Shown: positions 8,668-21,992 of the stretch, piece after piece | Position numbering within the stretch: position 1 is the stretch's first letter | Layout of the letters: each line of letters begins with the position of its first letter | NCBI RefSeq assembly: GCF_030731045.1 | Contig: NZ_JAVALS010000013.1 | Coordinates: 17,153-81,152, forward strand | Direction: 5' to 3' | DNA from: Arthrobacter horti | GTDB lineage: Bacteria > Actinomycetota > Actinomycetes > Actinomycetales > Micrococcaceae | Length of the DNA stretch: 64,000 nucleotides | The notes under the pieces: model-generated | What the model was told of the DNA's origin: nothing | Seen by the model: the letters and a program-made list of their open reading frames with translations, nothing else | Databases searched by the model: none | Position numbers and translations under genes: made by a program

Positions 8668-9749
8668 GCGCCTCAGTCATCGAACCCACCAGCTCGCGGC
8701 GCGCCGCAAGACAAGAAGACGGCAACCGGCCGGCACTCAAAGTCGAGGGCCTCTGGAAGATCTTCGGCCCCAAGGCCGACAAGATCCTCGGCACACCGGA
8801 TGCACAGCTCAGCCGCAAGGAGCTGCAGAGCAAGACGGGCTGCCTGGCGGCCGTGAAGGACGTCTCCTTCGAGGTCGCGCGCGGAGAGGTCTTCGTGGTC
8901 ATGGGCCTGTCCGGCTCGGGTAAGTCCACCCTGGTGCGCCTCCTGACCCGGCTCATCGAGCCGTCCGCCGGAACCGTCACGATCGACGGTGAAGACGTCA
9001 CCCAGGCGAGCAAGACCAAGCTCCGCACCCTGCGCAGGAACCACATGGCCATGGTGTTCCAGCAGTTCGGCCTGCTCCCCCACCGCAAGGTGATCGACAA
9101 CGTCGCCTACGGCCTGGAGGTCCGCGGAGAGGGCAAGGCCGCGCGGCTGGCCCGCGCCCAGGAGATGGTGGACCTGGTGGGGCTGTCCGGTTATGAGCGG
9201 TCCTTCCCGGACCAGCTCTCCGGCGGCATGCAGCAGCGCGTCGGCCTGGCCCGCGCGCTCGCCGTGGACCCCGAAGTGCTCCTCTTCGACGAGCCGTTCT
9301 CCGCCCTGGACCCCCTCATCCGGCGCGACATGCAGAACGAAGTCTGCCGCCTGCACGAAGAGGTGGGCAAGACGATGATCTTCATCACCCACGATCTTCA
9401 GGAGGCTCTCAAGCTCGGCGACCGCATCCTCATCATGCGCGACGGTGAGATCGTTCAGATCGGCACCCCGGCAGAGGTCGTCGCCAATCCCGCGGACGAC
9501 TACGTCCGGGACTTCGTCTCCGAAGTGCCCCGCTCCCACGTGCTCACCCTGCGGTACGTGGTCCGCCCGCCCCGGCCCGGAGAGGAACTGGACGGCCCCG
9601 TCATGCAGGCCGACCGCATCGTCCGCGACGCGGCCCAGCAGGTTCTGCGTTCCTCCCAGCCGGTCCGGGTCTTTGACGGCGAAGACTTCCTCGGCGTCGT
9701 GGACGATGACGACATCCTGCGCGTGGTCGTGGCCGAGGAAGCCCCGTGA
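8664..9749 (+). CDS. glycine betaine/proline betaine ABC transporter, ATP-binding protein
   Basis: ATPase of an OpuA/ProU-type osmoprotectant importer, 361 residues. It has Walker [10 protein letters not shown] (about residues 87-95), the signature [16 protein letters not shown], Walker [14 protein letters not shown] and the H-loop IFITHD. The N-terminus contains the ProV/OpuAA-type element KIFGPK before the core domain. A C-terminal extension (about 295-361) resembles a single CBS-like module, the region that senses ionic strength in OpuA. The gene is coupled at both ends: ATGA with the short upstream ORF and GTGA with the permease. Likely induced by osmotic stress, though the sequence alone does not prove the substrate. 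Confidence 0.92.
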   Translation: MSASVIEPTSSRRAARQEDGNRPALKVEGLWKIFGPKADKILGTPDAQLSRKELQSKTGCLAAVKDVSFEVARGEVFVVMGLSGSGKSTLVRLLTRLIEPSAGTVTIDGEDVTQASKTKLRTLRRNHMAMVFQQFGLLPHRKVIDNVAYGLEVRGEGKAARLARAQEMVDLVGLSGYERSFPDQLSGGMQQRVGLARALAVDPEVLLFDEPFSALDPLIRRDMQNEVCRLHEEVGKTMIFITHDLQEALKLGDRILIMRDGEIVQIGTPAEVVANPADDYVRDFVSEVPRSHVLTLRYVVRPPRPGEELDGPVMQADRIVRDAAQQVLRSSQPVRVFDGEDFLGVVDDDDILRVVVAEEAP

Positions 9750-11803
9750 GCACGGTCACCAGCGCCCGTGAGCGCAAGGCCGGCCCAGCTGTGAAACCTC
9801 CTGCTTCCTCCACCGAGGCGCGCAGTGCCTCAGTGCTGAGCACCCTCCGACGGCAGTGGCGGCGGACGCTGCTGGTCGCCGTCGTGCTTCTCTGGGTCGT
9901 CCTCTGGGCGGTGCTGCACGGCACGCAGACGCTGGAGATCGGCGGCGCGGACAAGACGGACGTCCACCTGTGGCTCAACAGCGTCCGGGATGCCTTCGAC
10001 TCCGCCCGCACCAACTCGGCGTTCTTCGAGTACGTGGTCCAGCCCATCACGGACGGCGTCAACGGCCTCGTCACCTTCCTCCAGAGCCTCTTCAGCCAGG
10101 GGACCGCGACCCGGCCGGTGCCGCAGGTGGGCTGGCTGGGCGTCGTGGCCCTCCTCGCCTGGCTGACGTTCACCTTCGCCGGGATCCGTTCCATGATCCT
10201 GGTCGCCGTGTGCGTGCTGCTGTTCGGCTTCTTCGGCTACTGGCAGCAGAGCATCGACACCCTGATCGTCACCTTCGTCACGGTGGTCCTCTGCGCGGTC
10301 GTCGGACTGCCGCTGGGCATCTGGATGGCCCGCAGCAAGCGCGCCTCCTCGGTCCTCACTCCCGTGCTGGACCTCATGCAGACTCTGCCGTCGTTCGCCT
10401 ACCTGGCCCCGCTGGCCCTCGTCTTCGGCATCGGCCCCGCTGCCGCGATCGTCACCACGATCATCTACTCGCTCCCGCCGCTGGTGCGCATCACCGAGCA
10501 CGGCATCCGGAACGTCTCCCCCACCACCCTCGAGGCGGTCACCTCGATGGGCGGCACGGCCTGGCAGACGCTGGTCAAGGTGCAGCTGCCCATGGCCCGC
10601 CGGACCATCGTGGTCGGCATCAACCAGTGCACCATGGCCGCGCTCTCCATGGCGACCATCGCCGCCCTGATCAACGGCCCGGGCCTCGGCCAGCCGGTGC
10701 TGCAGTCACTCCAGTCCCTGGACGTGGGCGGCGCCTTCGTCTCCGGCCTGGCCATCGTCCTCATGGCCGTCATGCTGGACCGCACGACGACGGCGGCCTC
10801 CGAACGCTCAGTCGTCGCCGCGCGCTTCCAGAAGCGTTCGCGCTCCGGGCTGATGCCGGGACCGAAACGCCGGGTCACCATCGTGACGATCGGTGCCGTA
10901 CTGGCCGGCGTGGCCGTGTACCTGTCCCACAGCTACCTGGCCCTCGCCCAGTTCCCGGCCTCCCCGGACCTGGGATCCCCGCTGGCCAGCGCCGTATCCA
11001 ATGCCACCCAGTGGGTGGTGAACACCTTCGCCGGGTTCACCGGCTGGCTCAAGGACACGGTGACGGCGGCCCTGGTGGATCCGCTGCAGTCCCTGCTGGC
11101 GCAGGCCCCGTGGTGGGTCATGGTCATCGTCCTGCTGGGCGTCGCGCTGGCCCTTGGAGGGCTGCGCGCCGCCGCGGTGACCGTGGTGTGCGAGGCCGTC
11201 ATCCTCGGAACCGGTCTCTGGAACGAAAGCATGAAGACCCTGGCGACCACCCTGGTGGCCACCCTGCTGGTCATCGTCGCGGCCATGGCCCTGGGTGTGT
11301 GGATGGGGCGGAGCAAGATCGTGGACTCGGCCATCCGGCCCATCCTGGACGCTCTCCAGACCATCCCGTCCTTCGTCTACCTGGTTCCGGCGCTGGCCCT
11401 GTTCGGGCCCACCCGCTTCACGGCCATCATCGCGGCATTCTGCTACGGCGTGCCGATCGCCACCAAGCTCGTGGCCGACGGCATCCGCGGGGTCTCCCCC
11501 GTCACCGTCGAGGCGTCCGAATCCATGGGCACCACCTCCTGGCAGATGATCTCGAAAGTCCAACTGCCCATGTCCCGCTCCGCGGTGGTCCTCGCGGCCA
11601 ACCAGGGTCTGCTCTACGTCCTGTCCATGGTCGTGGTCGGCGGCCTGGTGGGCGGCGGCGGGCTCGGCTACCTGGTGGTCGCCGGCTTCTCCCAGTCCCA
11701 GCTCTTCGGCAAGGGACTGGCCGCCGGCATCGCCATCACCGCCCTGGGCGTCATGCTCGACCGAATCACCAAATACACCGCGGCCCGCCTGGGCCGTGAC
11801 TGA
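9746..11803 (+). CDS. glycine betaine-type ABC permease, tandem-fused double domain
   Basis: Membrane subunit of the importer, 685 residues, starting with GTG that overlaps the ATPase stop (GTGA). It contains two complete binding-protein-dependent permease domains in tandem: one at about 175-340 and one at about 505-680. Each has an EAA loop, [22 protein letters not shown] in the first and [22 protein letters not shown] in the second. OpuAB/ProW permeases usually carry one such domain and act as homodimers, so this gene encodes a covalent heterodimer. Each half is preceded by additional TM segments. An Ala/Arg-rich cytoplasmic N-terminus comes first. Confidence 0.9.
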   Translation: MSTVTSARERKAGPAVKPPASSTEARSASVLSTLRRQWRRTLLVAVVLLWVVLWAVLHGTQTLEIGGADKTDVHLWLNSVRDAFDSARTNSAFFEYVVQPITDGVNGLVTFLQSLFSQGTATRPVPQVGWLGVVALLAWLTFTFAGIRSMILVAVCVLLFGFFGYWQQSIDTLIVTFVTVVLCAVVGLPLGIWMARSKRASSVLTPVLDLMQTLPSFAYLAPLALVFGIGPAAAIVTTIIYSLPPLVRITEHGIRNVSPTTLEAVTSMGGTAWQTLVKVQLPMARRTIVVGINQCTMAALSMATIAALINGPGLGQPVLQSLQSLDVGGAFVSGLAIVLMAVMLDRTTTAASERSVVAARFQKRSRSGLMPGPKRRVTIVTIGAVLAGVAVYLSHSYLALAQFPASPDLGSPLASAVSNATQWVVNTFAGFTGWLKDTVTAALVDPLQSLLAQAPWWVMVIVLLGVALALGGLRAAAVTVVCEAVILGTGLWNESMKTLATTLVATLLVIVAAMALGVWMGRSKIVDSAIRPILDALQTIPSFVYLVPALALFGPTRFTAIIAAFCYGVPIATKLVADGIRGVSPVTVEASESMGTTSWQMISKVQLPMSRSAVVLAANQGLLYVLSMVVVGGLVGGGGLGYLVVAGFSQSQLFGKGLAAGIAITALGVMLDRITKYTAARLGRD

Positions 11804-11817
11804 CAAAGGAAAACGCC

Positions 11818-12816
11818 ATGAAGAAATGGATTGACAAGCGCGGGGGCGCTGGACGACTGAAGAACAGTGCCCTTGCAGCGGTCTTCATGACAGGTCTGCT
11901 CGGACTCACGGCCTGCGGAGGTGACATCTCCGCCGCCGGCTCATCCGGCGGGGCTTCCGGTGCGGCCGCCGCCTGTGGCACCTTCAACGTCGCCGTGAAC
12001 CCCTGGGTGGGCTACGAGGCGGACGCCTATGTGGTGGGCACCGTGGCGAAGCAGAAGCTCGGCTGCACGGTGAACTACAAGACCCTCAAGGAAGAGGTGG
12101 CCTGGCAGGGCTTCGGCAGCGGTGAGGTGGACACGGTCCTGGAGAACTGGGGCCACCCCGAGCTGACGGACAAGTACATCACCAAGGACAAGACCGCCGT
12201 GGACGCCGGGCAGACCGGCAACACCGGTGTGATCGGCTGGTTCGTTCCGCCATGGATGGCCAAGCAGTACCCGGACATCACGGACTACAAGAACCTCAAC
12301 AAGTACGCCGATCTGTTCAAGACCTCCGAATCCGGCGGCAAGGGGCAGCTGCTGGACGGCGACCCCTCCTACGTCACCAATGACGAGGCGCTGGTCAAGA
12401 ACCTGAACCTGAACTTCAAGGTGGTGTACGCCGGCAGTGAGCCCGCGCTCATCCAGGCGTTCCGGCAGGCCGAGCAGAACCACACCCCGCTCATCGGCTA
12501 CTTCTACGAGCCGCAGTGGTTCCTGAACGAAGTCCCGCTGGTGAAGGTCAACCTGCCGGCCTACACGGCGGGCTGTGACGCGGACGCCGCCAAGGTGGCG
12601 TGCGACTACCCGAAGTACGATCTGAACAAGATCGTCTCCAGCAAGTTCGCCTCCTCCGGGAGCCCCGCCTACAAGCTGGTGAAGAACTTCAACTGGACCA
12701 ACGCTGATCAGAACGCCGTCGCCGGCTACATCGCCAAGGACAACATGAGCCCGGAGGCCGCGGCCAAGAAGTGGATCGACGCCAACCCGGACAAGGTGGC
12801 GGCCTGGCTCAAGTAG
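11818..12816 (+). CDS. glycine betaine/proline betaine ABC transporter substrate-binding lipoprotein
   Basis: Solute-binding lipoprotein of the OpuAC family, 332 residues. A hydrophobic signal peptide ends in the lipobox LTAC with the lipid-acceptor Cys33. The mature protein has aromatic-rich ligand motifs typical of betaine binders, namely NPWVGYEAD, ENWGHPE, GWFVPPW and YFYEPQW, whose Trp/Tyr side chains build the cation-pi cage. Several Cys pairs outside the lipobox may form disulfides. It starts 14 nt after the permease and is followed at once by a strong terminator, so it ends the operon. The closest alternative ligands are carnitine, choline or proline betaine. Confidence 0.9.
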   Translation: MKKWIDKRGGAGRLKNSALAAVFMTGLLGLTACGGDISAAGSSGGASGAAAACGTFNVAVNPWVGYEADAYVVGTVAKQKLGCTVNYKTLKEEVAWQGFGSGEVDTVLENWGHPELTDKYITKDKTAVDAGQTGNTGVIGWFVPPWMAKQYPDITDYKNLNKYADLFKTSESGGKGQLLDGDPSYVTNDEALVKNLNLNFKVVYAGSEPALIQAFRQAEQNHTPLIGYFYEPQWFLNEVPLVKVNLPAYTAGCDADAAKVACDYPKYDLNKIVSSKFASSGSPAYKLVKNFNWTNADQNAVAGYIAKDNMSPEAAAKKWIDANPDKVAAWLK

Positions 12817-12830
12817 CCGGACAGCACCCT

Positions 12831-12873
12831 CACGACGTGGGGCCCGCACCGATGGTGCGGGCCCCACGTCGTG
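12831..12873. terminator. strong bidirectional hairpin terminator
   Basis: Perfect 20-bp GC-rich stem (12831-12850 with 12854-12873) with a 3-nt loop, directly between the convergent betaine-binding gene and the GNAT gene. The right arm abuts the GNAT stop codon at 12874. It probably ends both transcripts. Confidence 0.85.
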
Positions 12874-13377
12874 TCAGATGTCCATGCGGTACACCAGCAG
12901 CTTCGCCTCGCCATTGGGGGTCCACCAGTCCCGCTCCGGGACGCGGGCGAAGCCGAACGCCCGGTACAGGCCGTGCGCGCTCTCCCAGGTCTCGCCCGTG
13001 GTGAGGGAGACGGCGGAGATGCCCGGCCGGCGTCGCGCCTCATCCAGAATGGCCTGGACCATGGCGCGGCCCGCGCCGCTGCGCTGAACGGCGGGGTCGA
13101 CCACCAGGAGCCGGAACTCGAGTTCGCCCTCGCGTGCGATGTCCGCCCAAGGTTCACCCTCGACGGCGAGGGTCACGGAGCCGATCACGGCGCCGTCGCG
13201 CTCGGCCACCCAGATCTCGGCCACCTCGGCACGCGCGTCCACCTTGCGGATGCGCTGGAGGTATGGGAACTCCGGATCCGTGAAATACCCGGCCGAAAGG
13301 TAGGCGTCCTGCGTGATGCGGGCGATCTCAGGGTAGTCGGCAGGGACGGCGGGGCGGATCAGGATCTCAGACGGCAC
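12874..13377 (-). CDS. GNAT-family N-acetyltransferase
   Basis: Acetyl-CoA-dependent N-acetyltransferase, 167 residues, with the usual GNAT order: an N-terminal RPAVPADYPEIARI strand-helix, a central beta-sheet (RDGAVIGSVTLAV), and the CoA-binding loop VDPAVQRSGAGRAMVQAIL (about residues 96-114). The C-terminal ALSTG/GLYRAFGFARVPERDWW-like region is also typical. The start is GTG at 13377; TACCAT lies six bases upstream, so the mRNA may be leaderless. The substrate is unknown. It is a single-gene unit between the betaine operon and the IMPase-ligA pair. Confidence 0.85.
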   Translation of the reverse strand: MPSEILIRPAVPADYPEIARITQDAYLSAGYFTDPEFPYLQRIRKVDARAEVAEIWVAERDGAVIGSVTLAVEGEPWADIAREGELEFRLLVVDPAVQRSGAGRAMVQAILDEARRRPGISAVSLTTGETWESAHGLYRAFGFARVPERDWWTPNGEAKLLVYRMDI

Positions 13378-13527
13378 CTGTCAATGGTAGTCGCCTCCCG
13401 CCCGCACCATGAGGTCATGGTGCCGTCCATCACACTCCGCCGGCCCGGGTGCACCGTACTCGTGGCAAGGCCCGGCGGGATCGCCGAACTTCGGATGGTC
13501 CGGGGCTGAAAAGACCCACGACCCGGC

Positions 13528-16790
<3,263 letters not shown>

Positions 16791-16805
16791 TCAGGGCAAG
16801 GAAGC

Positions 16806-19800
16806 CTACGCCTCCGGCGGGAGCGCCACCTGCACCTTGCGGGCCTTTCCGCGGGCGATGAGGTAACCGCGGCCCGGGATGAACTGGTCCTTGATACGGC
16901 CCAGCCCCGTGCTGAGCAGCGAGTCGCCGTCCATCTCGCCCGGGTTGACCAGGAGGCCACGCCGCGCGGACTTGAACGGCTGGGCCAGCTGCCACGCGGA
17001 GGACCAGGTGGACGTCTCCGAGTCGGCCACCACCCACTGCCCGGACTTGATGGACTCCGTCACCAGGCGGGCCACGCCGGGCTCCGCCATGGAGTCCGTG
17101 AACTCGGTCAGGCCCTCCACGAAGATCGCCACCCGGCCCGGACGCTCCTGAGCGAACTCCAGGACCTCGTCCACGCTCATCTCCACATCGTCCGGTCCGG
17201 CATACGCCTTGTCCCAGACGGACAGCTTGGACACCGCGGAACGCCTCGACCCCAGGTAGATGGCCGTGCCGCCCGGGTTGGACTTCTTGTAGGCGTGCGC
17301 CAGCGTGACCAGCGCCGTGGTGCGGCCGGAGCCGGGAGGGCCCGCGATCATGAACGCACCCTCGCACGGCACCTGGGCCGCCGTGAGCGTCTCATTGTCC
17401 ACACCGAACGCCGCCATGCCGGGCCCGGCCATCGGCAGGATGCCGAGTTCCACGGACTCAGGAAGCCGCTGGATGCCCGGCGCCTGCGGGATCCCGCGCC
17501 GTAGCATGGACTCCCGCAGCTTCTGCAGACCACGGGCCTGCAGCGCCAGGTTGGGCGTGCCGCCCAGCACCGCCAGCTGCACCTCCAGGCCGTCCAGGAT
17601 GCCGCGGCCGGGAGGGGAGGTGTTGTCCAGCACGTCCTTGTCCACGTCCAGTGCGATGTAGTCGTCCACGACCGAAAGCCTCAGCACCAGGCGCTTCTGA
17701 ATGGACGCCAGCAGCGCCGTCGGGACGGACCCGGGCCGGTCGCCCGTCACCACCAGGTGGATGCCCAGCGGGCGGCCGTCCGTGGCCAACTGGAGGAAGA
17801 TCTCCCAGATGCCCAGGTTCGGCGAGTACTCATAGGACTCGCGGAACGCGCTGATGCCGTCAACCATGACGAAGATCCGCGGCTCGTCCGGACGCCCGGC
17901 CAGCTTCCGGTACTCCACGATCGTGGACGCCTTCACCTCTGCGTAGCGGCGGGCACGGTCATCGGTGATGTCCCGCAGCCAGCGCAGCAGACGCCCCACC
18001 CGCTCCTCGTCGTCGCCGTCGATCACGGCGCCCACGTGCGGCAGCACCTCTAGCATGCTCAGACCCGCGGACCCGCAGTCGATCCCGTACACCTGCACGG
18101 GACCGCCGGCCGGGGTGACCGCCGCGGCCACCGCGATGCTGCGCAGCGCCGCGGACTTGCCGGAGCCGCCCGTGCCGAAGATGGCCATATTGCCGTCCCG
18201 GTCCGGCCGGTAGAACACCAGCGGCTGGTCCTGATGCGCCGCGTTGTCGCCCACACCCAGCAGCAGTTCTTCATCGGTGAGCGGCCCCTGCAGCCGGGAG
18301 AAGTCGTACGCGGACGCCAGCACGGGCAGCCACGGCTTGCGCGGCGGCTCGATCTCCAGCAGCTCCGCCGCCTTCACGATCGTCTGCGTCATCCGCGCGA
18401 TGTCGTTCGGTCCCGACGGCTCCGGCTCCGGCTCGCGGAGCGACGCGTCCAGCTCCCAGGTGGCCCCGGCACCGAAGTTCATCTCCACGATGTCGATCTG
18501 CGGCCGCGGCGGACGGTCCGTGGTCCAGCCACCGGCGTACCCGGTCTGGAAGCCCTGGAGGCGGCCGGGTCCCGTCTTGGCCGCGGCACGGCCCGGGATG
18601 GCCGGGTCGAAGTACGCGGCCATCGGGTCGCCGATCACGTCCGTGGCATCATCAACATCGGCCATGCGCAGGGCCACGCGGAGGTTCGTGTTGGCACGCA
18701 GGCTGCCGCGGATCACACCGGACGGCTGCTGCGTGGCCAGGATCAGGTGCACGCCCAGCGAGCGGCCACGCGCGGCCACGTCGACCACGCCGTCCACGAA
18801 CTCCGGCATCTCCGTGGCCAGCGCGGCGAACTCGTCCACGATGATCACCAGATACGGCGGAGCCTCCGGGTCCGCCTCCCGCTGCATCGCCAGCAGGTCC
18901 TTCGCCTTCTTCCGGTTCAGCAGCCGCTCCCGGTAGTGCAGCTCGGCCCGCAGCGAGGTCAGCGCACGGCGCACCAGGTGCGGCGACAGGTCCGTCACCA
19001 GGCCCACCGTGTGAGGCAGCTGGACACAGTCGGCGAACGCGCTGCCGCCCTTGTAGTCCACCAGCAGGAAGCTGAGCCGGTCCGGGCTGTACGCGCTGGC
19101 CATGCCCATGATCCACGACTGCAGGAACTCGGACTTGCCGGCGCCCGTGGTGCCGCCCACCAGGGCGTGTGGGCCTTCGTTTTTCAGATCCAGGAACATC
19201 GGTTCGGAGCCCTTGGAACCCACCAGTGCACGCAGCGTGCCGTTGTCCTTGCGGTTGGGCCTGGCGGTGGAGTGGACGGAGTTGTTCTCCTTCCACCGCT
19301 CCCCCACGGCGTTCGCCGAATCCAGCAGCTCCTTGCCCAGCAGGTTCACGAAACTGACGCTGCGCGGCAGGTTCGAGTCATCCTCCAGCGGGCGTCCGAC
19401 GTCGACGACGGACGTCAGCATGCGCGCCAGCTGCGTCGCGAGCTGCTCGTCCACGCTCTCGCAGCTGACGGGGAAGCTGTGCCGGCCCAGCCGGACCTGG
19501 CCGGTGGTGGCGCCCTGGGCGCCGTCGACCATCATGAAGTCGCGGCAAGCCGCCGGCAGCGACTGGACGTCCGCGGCCAGCCACATGATGTGCACGCCGG
19601 TGTCCGCACCGCGCTCCACCAGGCGGGTCAGGCGGCCGCGGTCCACCGGCGCGTCGTCCTCCACGATGACCAGCACCTCCGGGACCACCGGGGCCGGCGG
19701 ATCCACCAGCTCGTCCTTCAGCTCGCCACGCGGCGCCGGGATCGGCTCCCGGCGGTCGGCGGAACGGGCGTCGACGAGCGCCTCGAGGCGCTCCAGCAGC

Positions 19801-21245
19801 GCGGTTCCGGCGGCCTGGCCGGCGGCCAGGTGGTCACCAGGGAGGGGACTGTGGCCGGAGCCGACGTGCGGCAGCCACTTCAGCCAGGACCAACGGTCCT
19901 TGGAACGTGCCGACGTCATGGCCGCCACCACCAGCTCCGCCGGGGAGTGGAGACCGACCAACTGGATGACCAGGCCACGGGCCACCTCGTCCATCACGCC
20001 GCGTTCCCCGGCCACGCCGAACGAGCCGGAATGCCTCAGCTGCGAGACCAGCGGCACGCCGTCGATGGTGGCGAAGTACTGGATGGCCTCCTGGATCTCC
20101 CGCGCGTACACGGCCTCCGTGTCCCGCTCGCCCGGCTCTTCGATCTGAACGCGCGACGGCGCGGTGCCCAGTCCCAGCCGCAGGGACAGGAAGCCGCGGT
20201 GCTCGGTGCGGTGCGTCCAGAGCAGCGGGCCGAGGCGGTAGATGGCGTCCACCGTGTCCGCGACGGACGGTGTCTCCTGCAGGCGCACGGAACGCTCCAC
20301 CTTGTGCAGCTCCGTCATCTCCTCACGGAACTGGGCCATGCCCTCACGGAACTTCCGCAGCTGCTCCTTGAAGCGCTTGCCCGTGTGCCGCTTCTGCTCC
20401 CACCAATGGCCCACCGCGAACAGGGGCATGAGTGCCATGAAGACCACACTGGTGATGTTCTGGGTGATGGCGAACAGCGCCGCGCCCATCATGAGCGGGA
20501 GCAGCATCATCAGGATCGGGAAGGGTTCGTGGTCCCGCGGCTGCGGGCCCTTGGGCGGGACCTTCTTCCGGACGGGGAAGCGGGCCACCACGCGGGGCGA
20601 GCGGTTGAAGTCCACGGTGGGCTGGGTGGCCACGGCCGCCTGGTTCCGCTGGACCGTGATGACGGAGATGGTGGTGTCACCCAGGGTGATGGTGTCCGAA
20701 GAGCCCAGGACGGCTCGCGTGACCGGCAGGCCATCCATGAGGAGACCGTTGGCGGAGTTCGTGTCCACGATCTCCACACTCTCCCCCACCAGGATCCTCG
20801 CGTGCCGCTTGGAGGTCAGAGGGTCACTCAGCCGGATGTCGCTGTCCCGGCCGCGGCCGATGTAGCTGGTGCCGGACGGCAACGGGAACTCCCGCCCGGC
20901 GTCCGGGCCGGACAGCACACGCAGTGTCGCGACGGCGGGGCCGCCGGCGTTCCGGTGCGTGGCGAAGGCCTGGCTGACCGGGGCGATGGACACGGCAGAG
21001 CCGGGCCGGAGCCCGGATTCCAGGAGTTTGGCCTCCGGGTCCAGGACCTGACCGCGGGTCGCACCGCCCACATAGGACTCCTCCACCAGGAGGCTCAGGG
21101 TGCCGGGCGCCTCGGCGGTATTCCGCTCCGGATCGGCCAGCCGCAGCTCCCTGGCGATGTCTGCCACGGTGGCGGTGCCGTCCACGGTGACGGCCAGGTC
21201 CTTGCTTTCGAGGTCTCCTCGGCGGAGTGTCAGGCGGAGTTTCAC
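16806..21245 (-). CDS. EccC/EssC-type FHA-FtsK/SpoIIIE ATPase
   Basis: Large membrane ATPase of the type VII secretion class, 1,479 residues. An N-terminal ubiquitin-like region (1-95) is followed by an FHA domain (about 107-195; YIGRGRDSDI, SKRHARI, NSANG), as in Firmicute EssC. Two TM helices follow (about 242-283). Three FtsK-like ATPase domains follow: the first has Walker A GGTTGAGKS near residue 700 and Walker B LLVDYKGG; the second has GTGGSGKS near 1027; the third has GPPGSGRT near 1303, with Arg replacing the Walker Lys. The start overlaps the preceding FHA gene (ATGA). It is the last gene of the kinase/FHA/MoxR operon. No WXG100 or other Ecc gene lies nearby, so its substrate is open. 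Confidence 0.9.
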   Translation of the reverse strand: MKLRLTLRRGDLESKDLAVTVDGTATVADIARELRLADPERNTAEAPGTLSLLVEESYVGGATRGQVLDPEAKLLESGLRPGSAVSIAPVSQAFATHRNAGGPAVATLRVLSGPDAGREFPLPSGTSYIGRGRDSDIRLSDPLTSKRHARILVGESVEIVDTNSANGLLMDGLPVTRAVLGSSDTITLGDTTISVITVQRNQAAVATQPTVDFNRSPRVVARFPVRKKVPPKGPQPRDHEPFPILMMLLPLMMGAALFAITQNITSVVFMALMPLFAVGHWWEQKRHTGKRFKEQLRKFREGMAQFREEMTELHKVERSVRLQETPSVADTVDAIYRLGPLLWTHRTEHRGFLSLRLGLGTAPSRVQIEEPGERDTEAVYAREIQEAIQYFATIDGVPLVSQLRHSGSFGVAGERGVMDEVARGLVIQLVGLHSPAELVVAAMTSARSKDRWSWLKWLPHVGSGHSPLPGDHLAAGQAAGTALLERLEALVDARSADRREPIPAPRGELKDELVDPPAPVVPEVLVIVEDDAPVDRGRLTRLVERGADTGVHIMWLAADVQSLPAACRDFMMVDGAQGATTGQVRLGRHSFPVSCESVDEQLATQLARMLTSVVDVGRPLEDDSNLPRSVSFVNLLGKELLDSANAVGERWKENNSVHSTARPNRKDNGTLRALVGSKGSEPMFLDLKNEGPHALVGGTTGAGKSEFLQSWIMGMASAYSPDRLSFLLVDYKGGSAFADCVQLPHTVGLVTDLSPHLVRRALTSLRAELHYRERLLNRKKAKDLLAMQREADPEAPPYLVIIVDEFAALATEMPEFVDGVVDVAARGRSLGVHLILATQQPSGVIRGSLRANTNLRVALRMADVDDATDVIGDPMAAYFDPAIPGRAAAKTGPGRLQGFQTGYAGGWTTDRPPRPQIDIVEMNFGAGATWELDASLREPEPEPSGPNDIARMTQTIVKAAELLEIEPPRKPWLPVLASAYDFSRLQGPLTDEELLLGVGDNAAHQDQPLVFYRPDRDGNMAIFGTGGSGKSAALRSIAVAAAVTPAGGPVQVYGIDCGSAGLSMLEVLPHVGAVIDGDDEERVGRLLRWLRDITDDRARRYAEVKASTIVEYRKLAGRPDEPRIFVMVDGISAFRESYEYSPNLGIWEIFLQLATDGRPLGIHLVVTGDRPGSVPTALLASIQKRLVLRLSVVDDYIALDVDKDVLDNTSPPGRGILDGLEVQLAVLGGTPNLALQARGLQKLRESMLRRGIPQAPGIQRLPESVELGILPMAGPGMAAFGVDNETLTAAQVPCEGAFMIAGPPGSGRTTALVTLAHAYKKSNPGGTAIYLGSRRSAVSKLSVWDKAYAGPDDVEMSVDEVLEFAQERPGRVAIFVEGLTEFTDSMAEPGVARLVTESIKSGQWVVADSETSTWSSAWQLAQPFKSARRGLLVNPGEMDGDSLLSTGLGRIKDQFIPGRGYLIARGKARKVQVALPPEA

Positions 21246-21946
21246 TCGCCGGCCTCACCTTTCATCTTGTCCAATAGGGGCAGGTCCGCGGCGGTCACCA
21301 GATGGGAGGTGACGGCATGCTCCACCAGACGGGCGCGCCGGTTCATGGCGAGCTTGCCTCCCCCGCCCCGCAGGCCGGCCACCCCCACCCGGTCCAGCTT
21401 GTCGCAGACGTTGTCCAGCTTGCGGTTGAAGCGGGTGAGCGCCCAGCCGAGCCGGCGGGCCGCCTCGGCGGAGCTGGGGATCGCGCTGAACCCGGTCCCT
21501 TCACGGCGCAGCATGGGCTCGGCGAGGGCCACGATCAAGGCCTTCTGCGAGTCCGTGAACACCACGGGGCCGATCGTGGTCTCCCCGTCCGCCTCGGCGT
21601 CCTGCGCCTGGTGCTTGAACGCCGGGGTGCGCAGGTGAACGGAGAACTCATAGGTGGTGGGGCCGGCCGTGAACACCACGGTGGTGAGCCCGAACACCAG
21701 TGGGATCCTGGCACCCGGGGCCAGCCACGCCTGCATCCCGCCGGAGCCGTCTGCGATGGTGGCTGAGATCATGGAGCCGACGTTGCTCAGCCACCAGATC
21801 CCGTCGTAGCGGGCCACCTCCAGGAAGCGCCGGTGCAGGTACGGGTTCTCATCGATGGCCAGGTCGCCCTCGCGCCCGATCCCGAACGCGGCGTCCTGCG
21901 CCGGCTCGAACCACTCCCCGCAGTAGTCGATGGCGAGCTCGGTCAT
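21242..21946 (-). CDS. FHA-like domain protein with C-terminal helical domain
   Basis: Cytoplasmic protein of 234 residues. The first half looks like an FHA-type beta sandwich: FGIGREGDLAIDENPYLHRR resembles the phosphothreonine-binding GR and (S/N)xxH elements, and WLSNVGS the following strand. The second half (about 140-234) is helical and contains SSAEAARRLGWALTRFNRKLDNVC, which resembles a winged-helix or ATP-regulator segment. The first ATG with family sense is at 21946; the longer upstream frame has unlike composition. It lies 46 nt after the kinase gene and overlaps the EccC-type ATPase gene. Role inferred: a phosphothreonine reader linking kinase and ATPase. Confidence 0.7.
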   Translation of the reverse strand: MTELAIDYCGEWFEPAQDAAFGIGREGDLAIDENPYLHRRFLEVARYDGIWWLSNVGSMISATIADGSGGMQAWLAPGARIPLVFGLTTVVFTAGPTTYEFSVHLRTPAFKHQAQDAEADGETTIGPVVFTDSQKALIVALAEPMLRREGTGFSAIPSSAEAARRLGWALTRFNRKLDNVCDKLDRVGVAGLRGGGGKLAMNRRARLVEHAVTSHLVTAADLPLLDKMKGEAGE

Positions 21947-21992
21947 CTCTGTCCCCTTGTCAGTGCGGTCCCTTCCGGTCCCCCGGTCATGC

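Noticed and set aside
16806..21245. a simple DNA translocase FtsK
   Set aside because: It has an N-terminal FHA domain, three ATPase domains and no gamma DNA-reading domain, so the EccC/EssC class fits better.
18234..21638. 1,134-codon plus-strand open frame opposite the EccC-type gene
   Set aside because: Arg/His/Gln-rich with no domain, exactly antisense to a clear gene.
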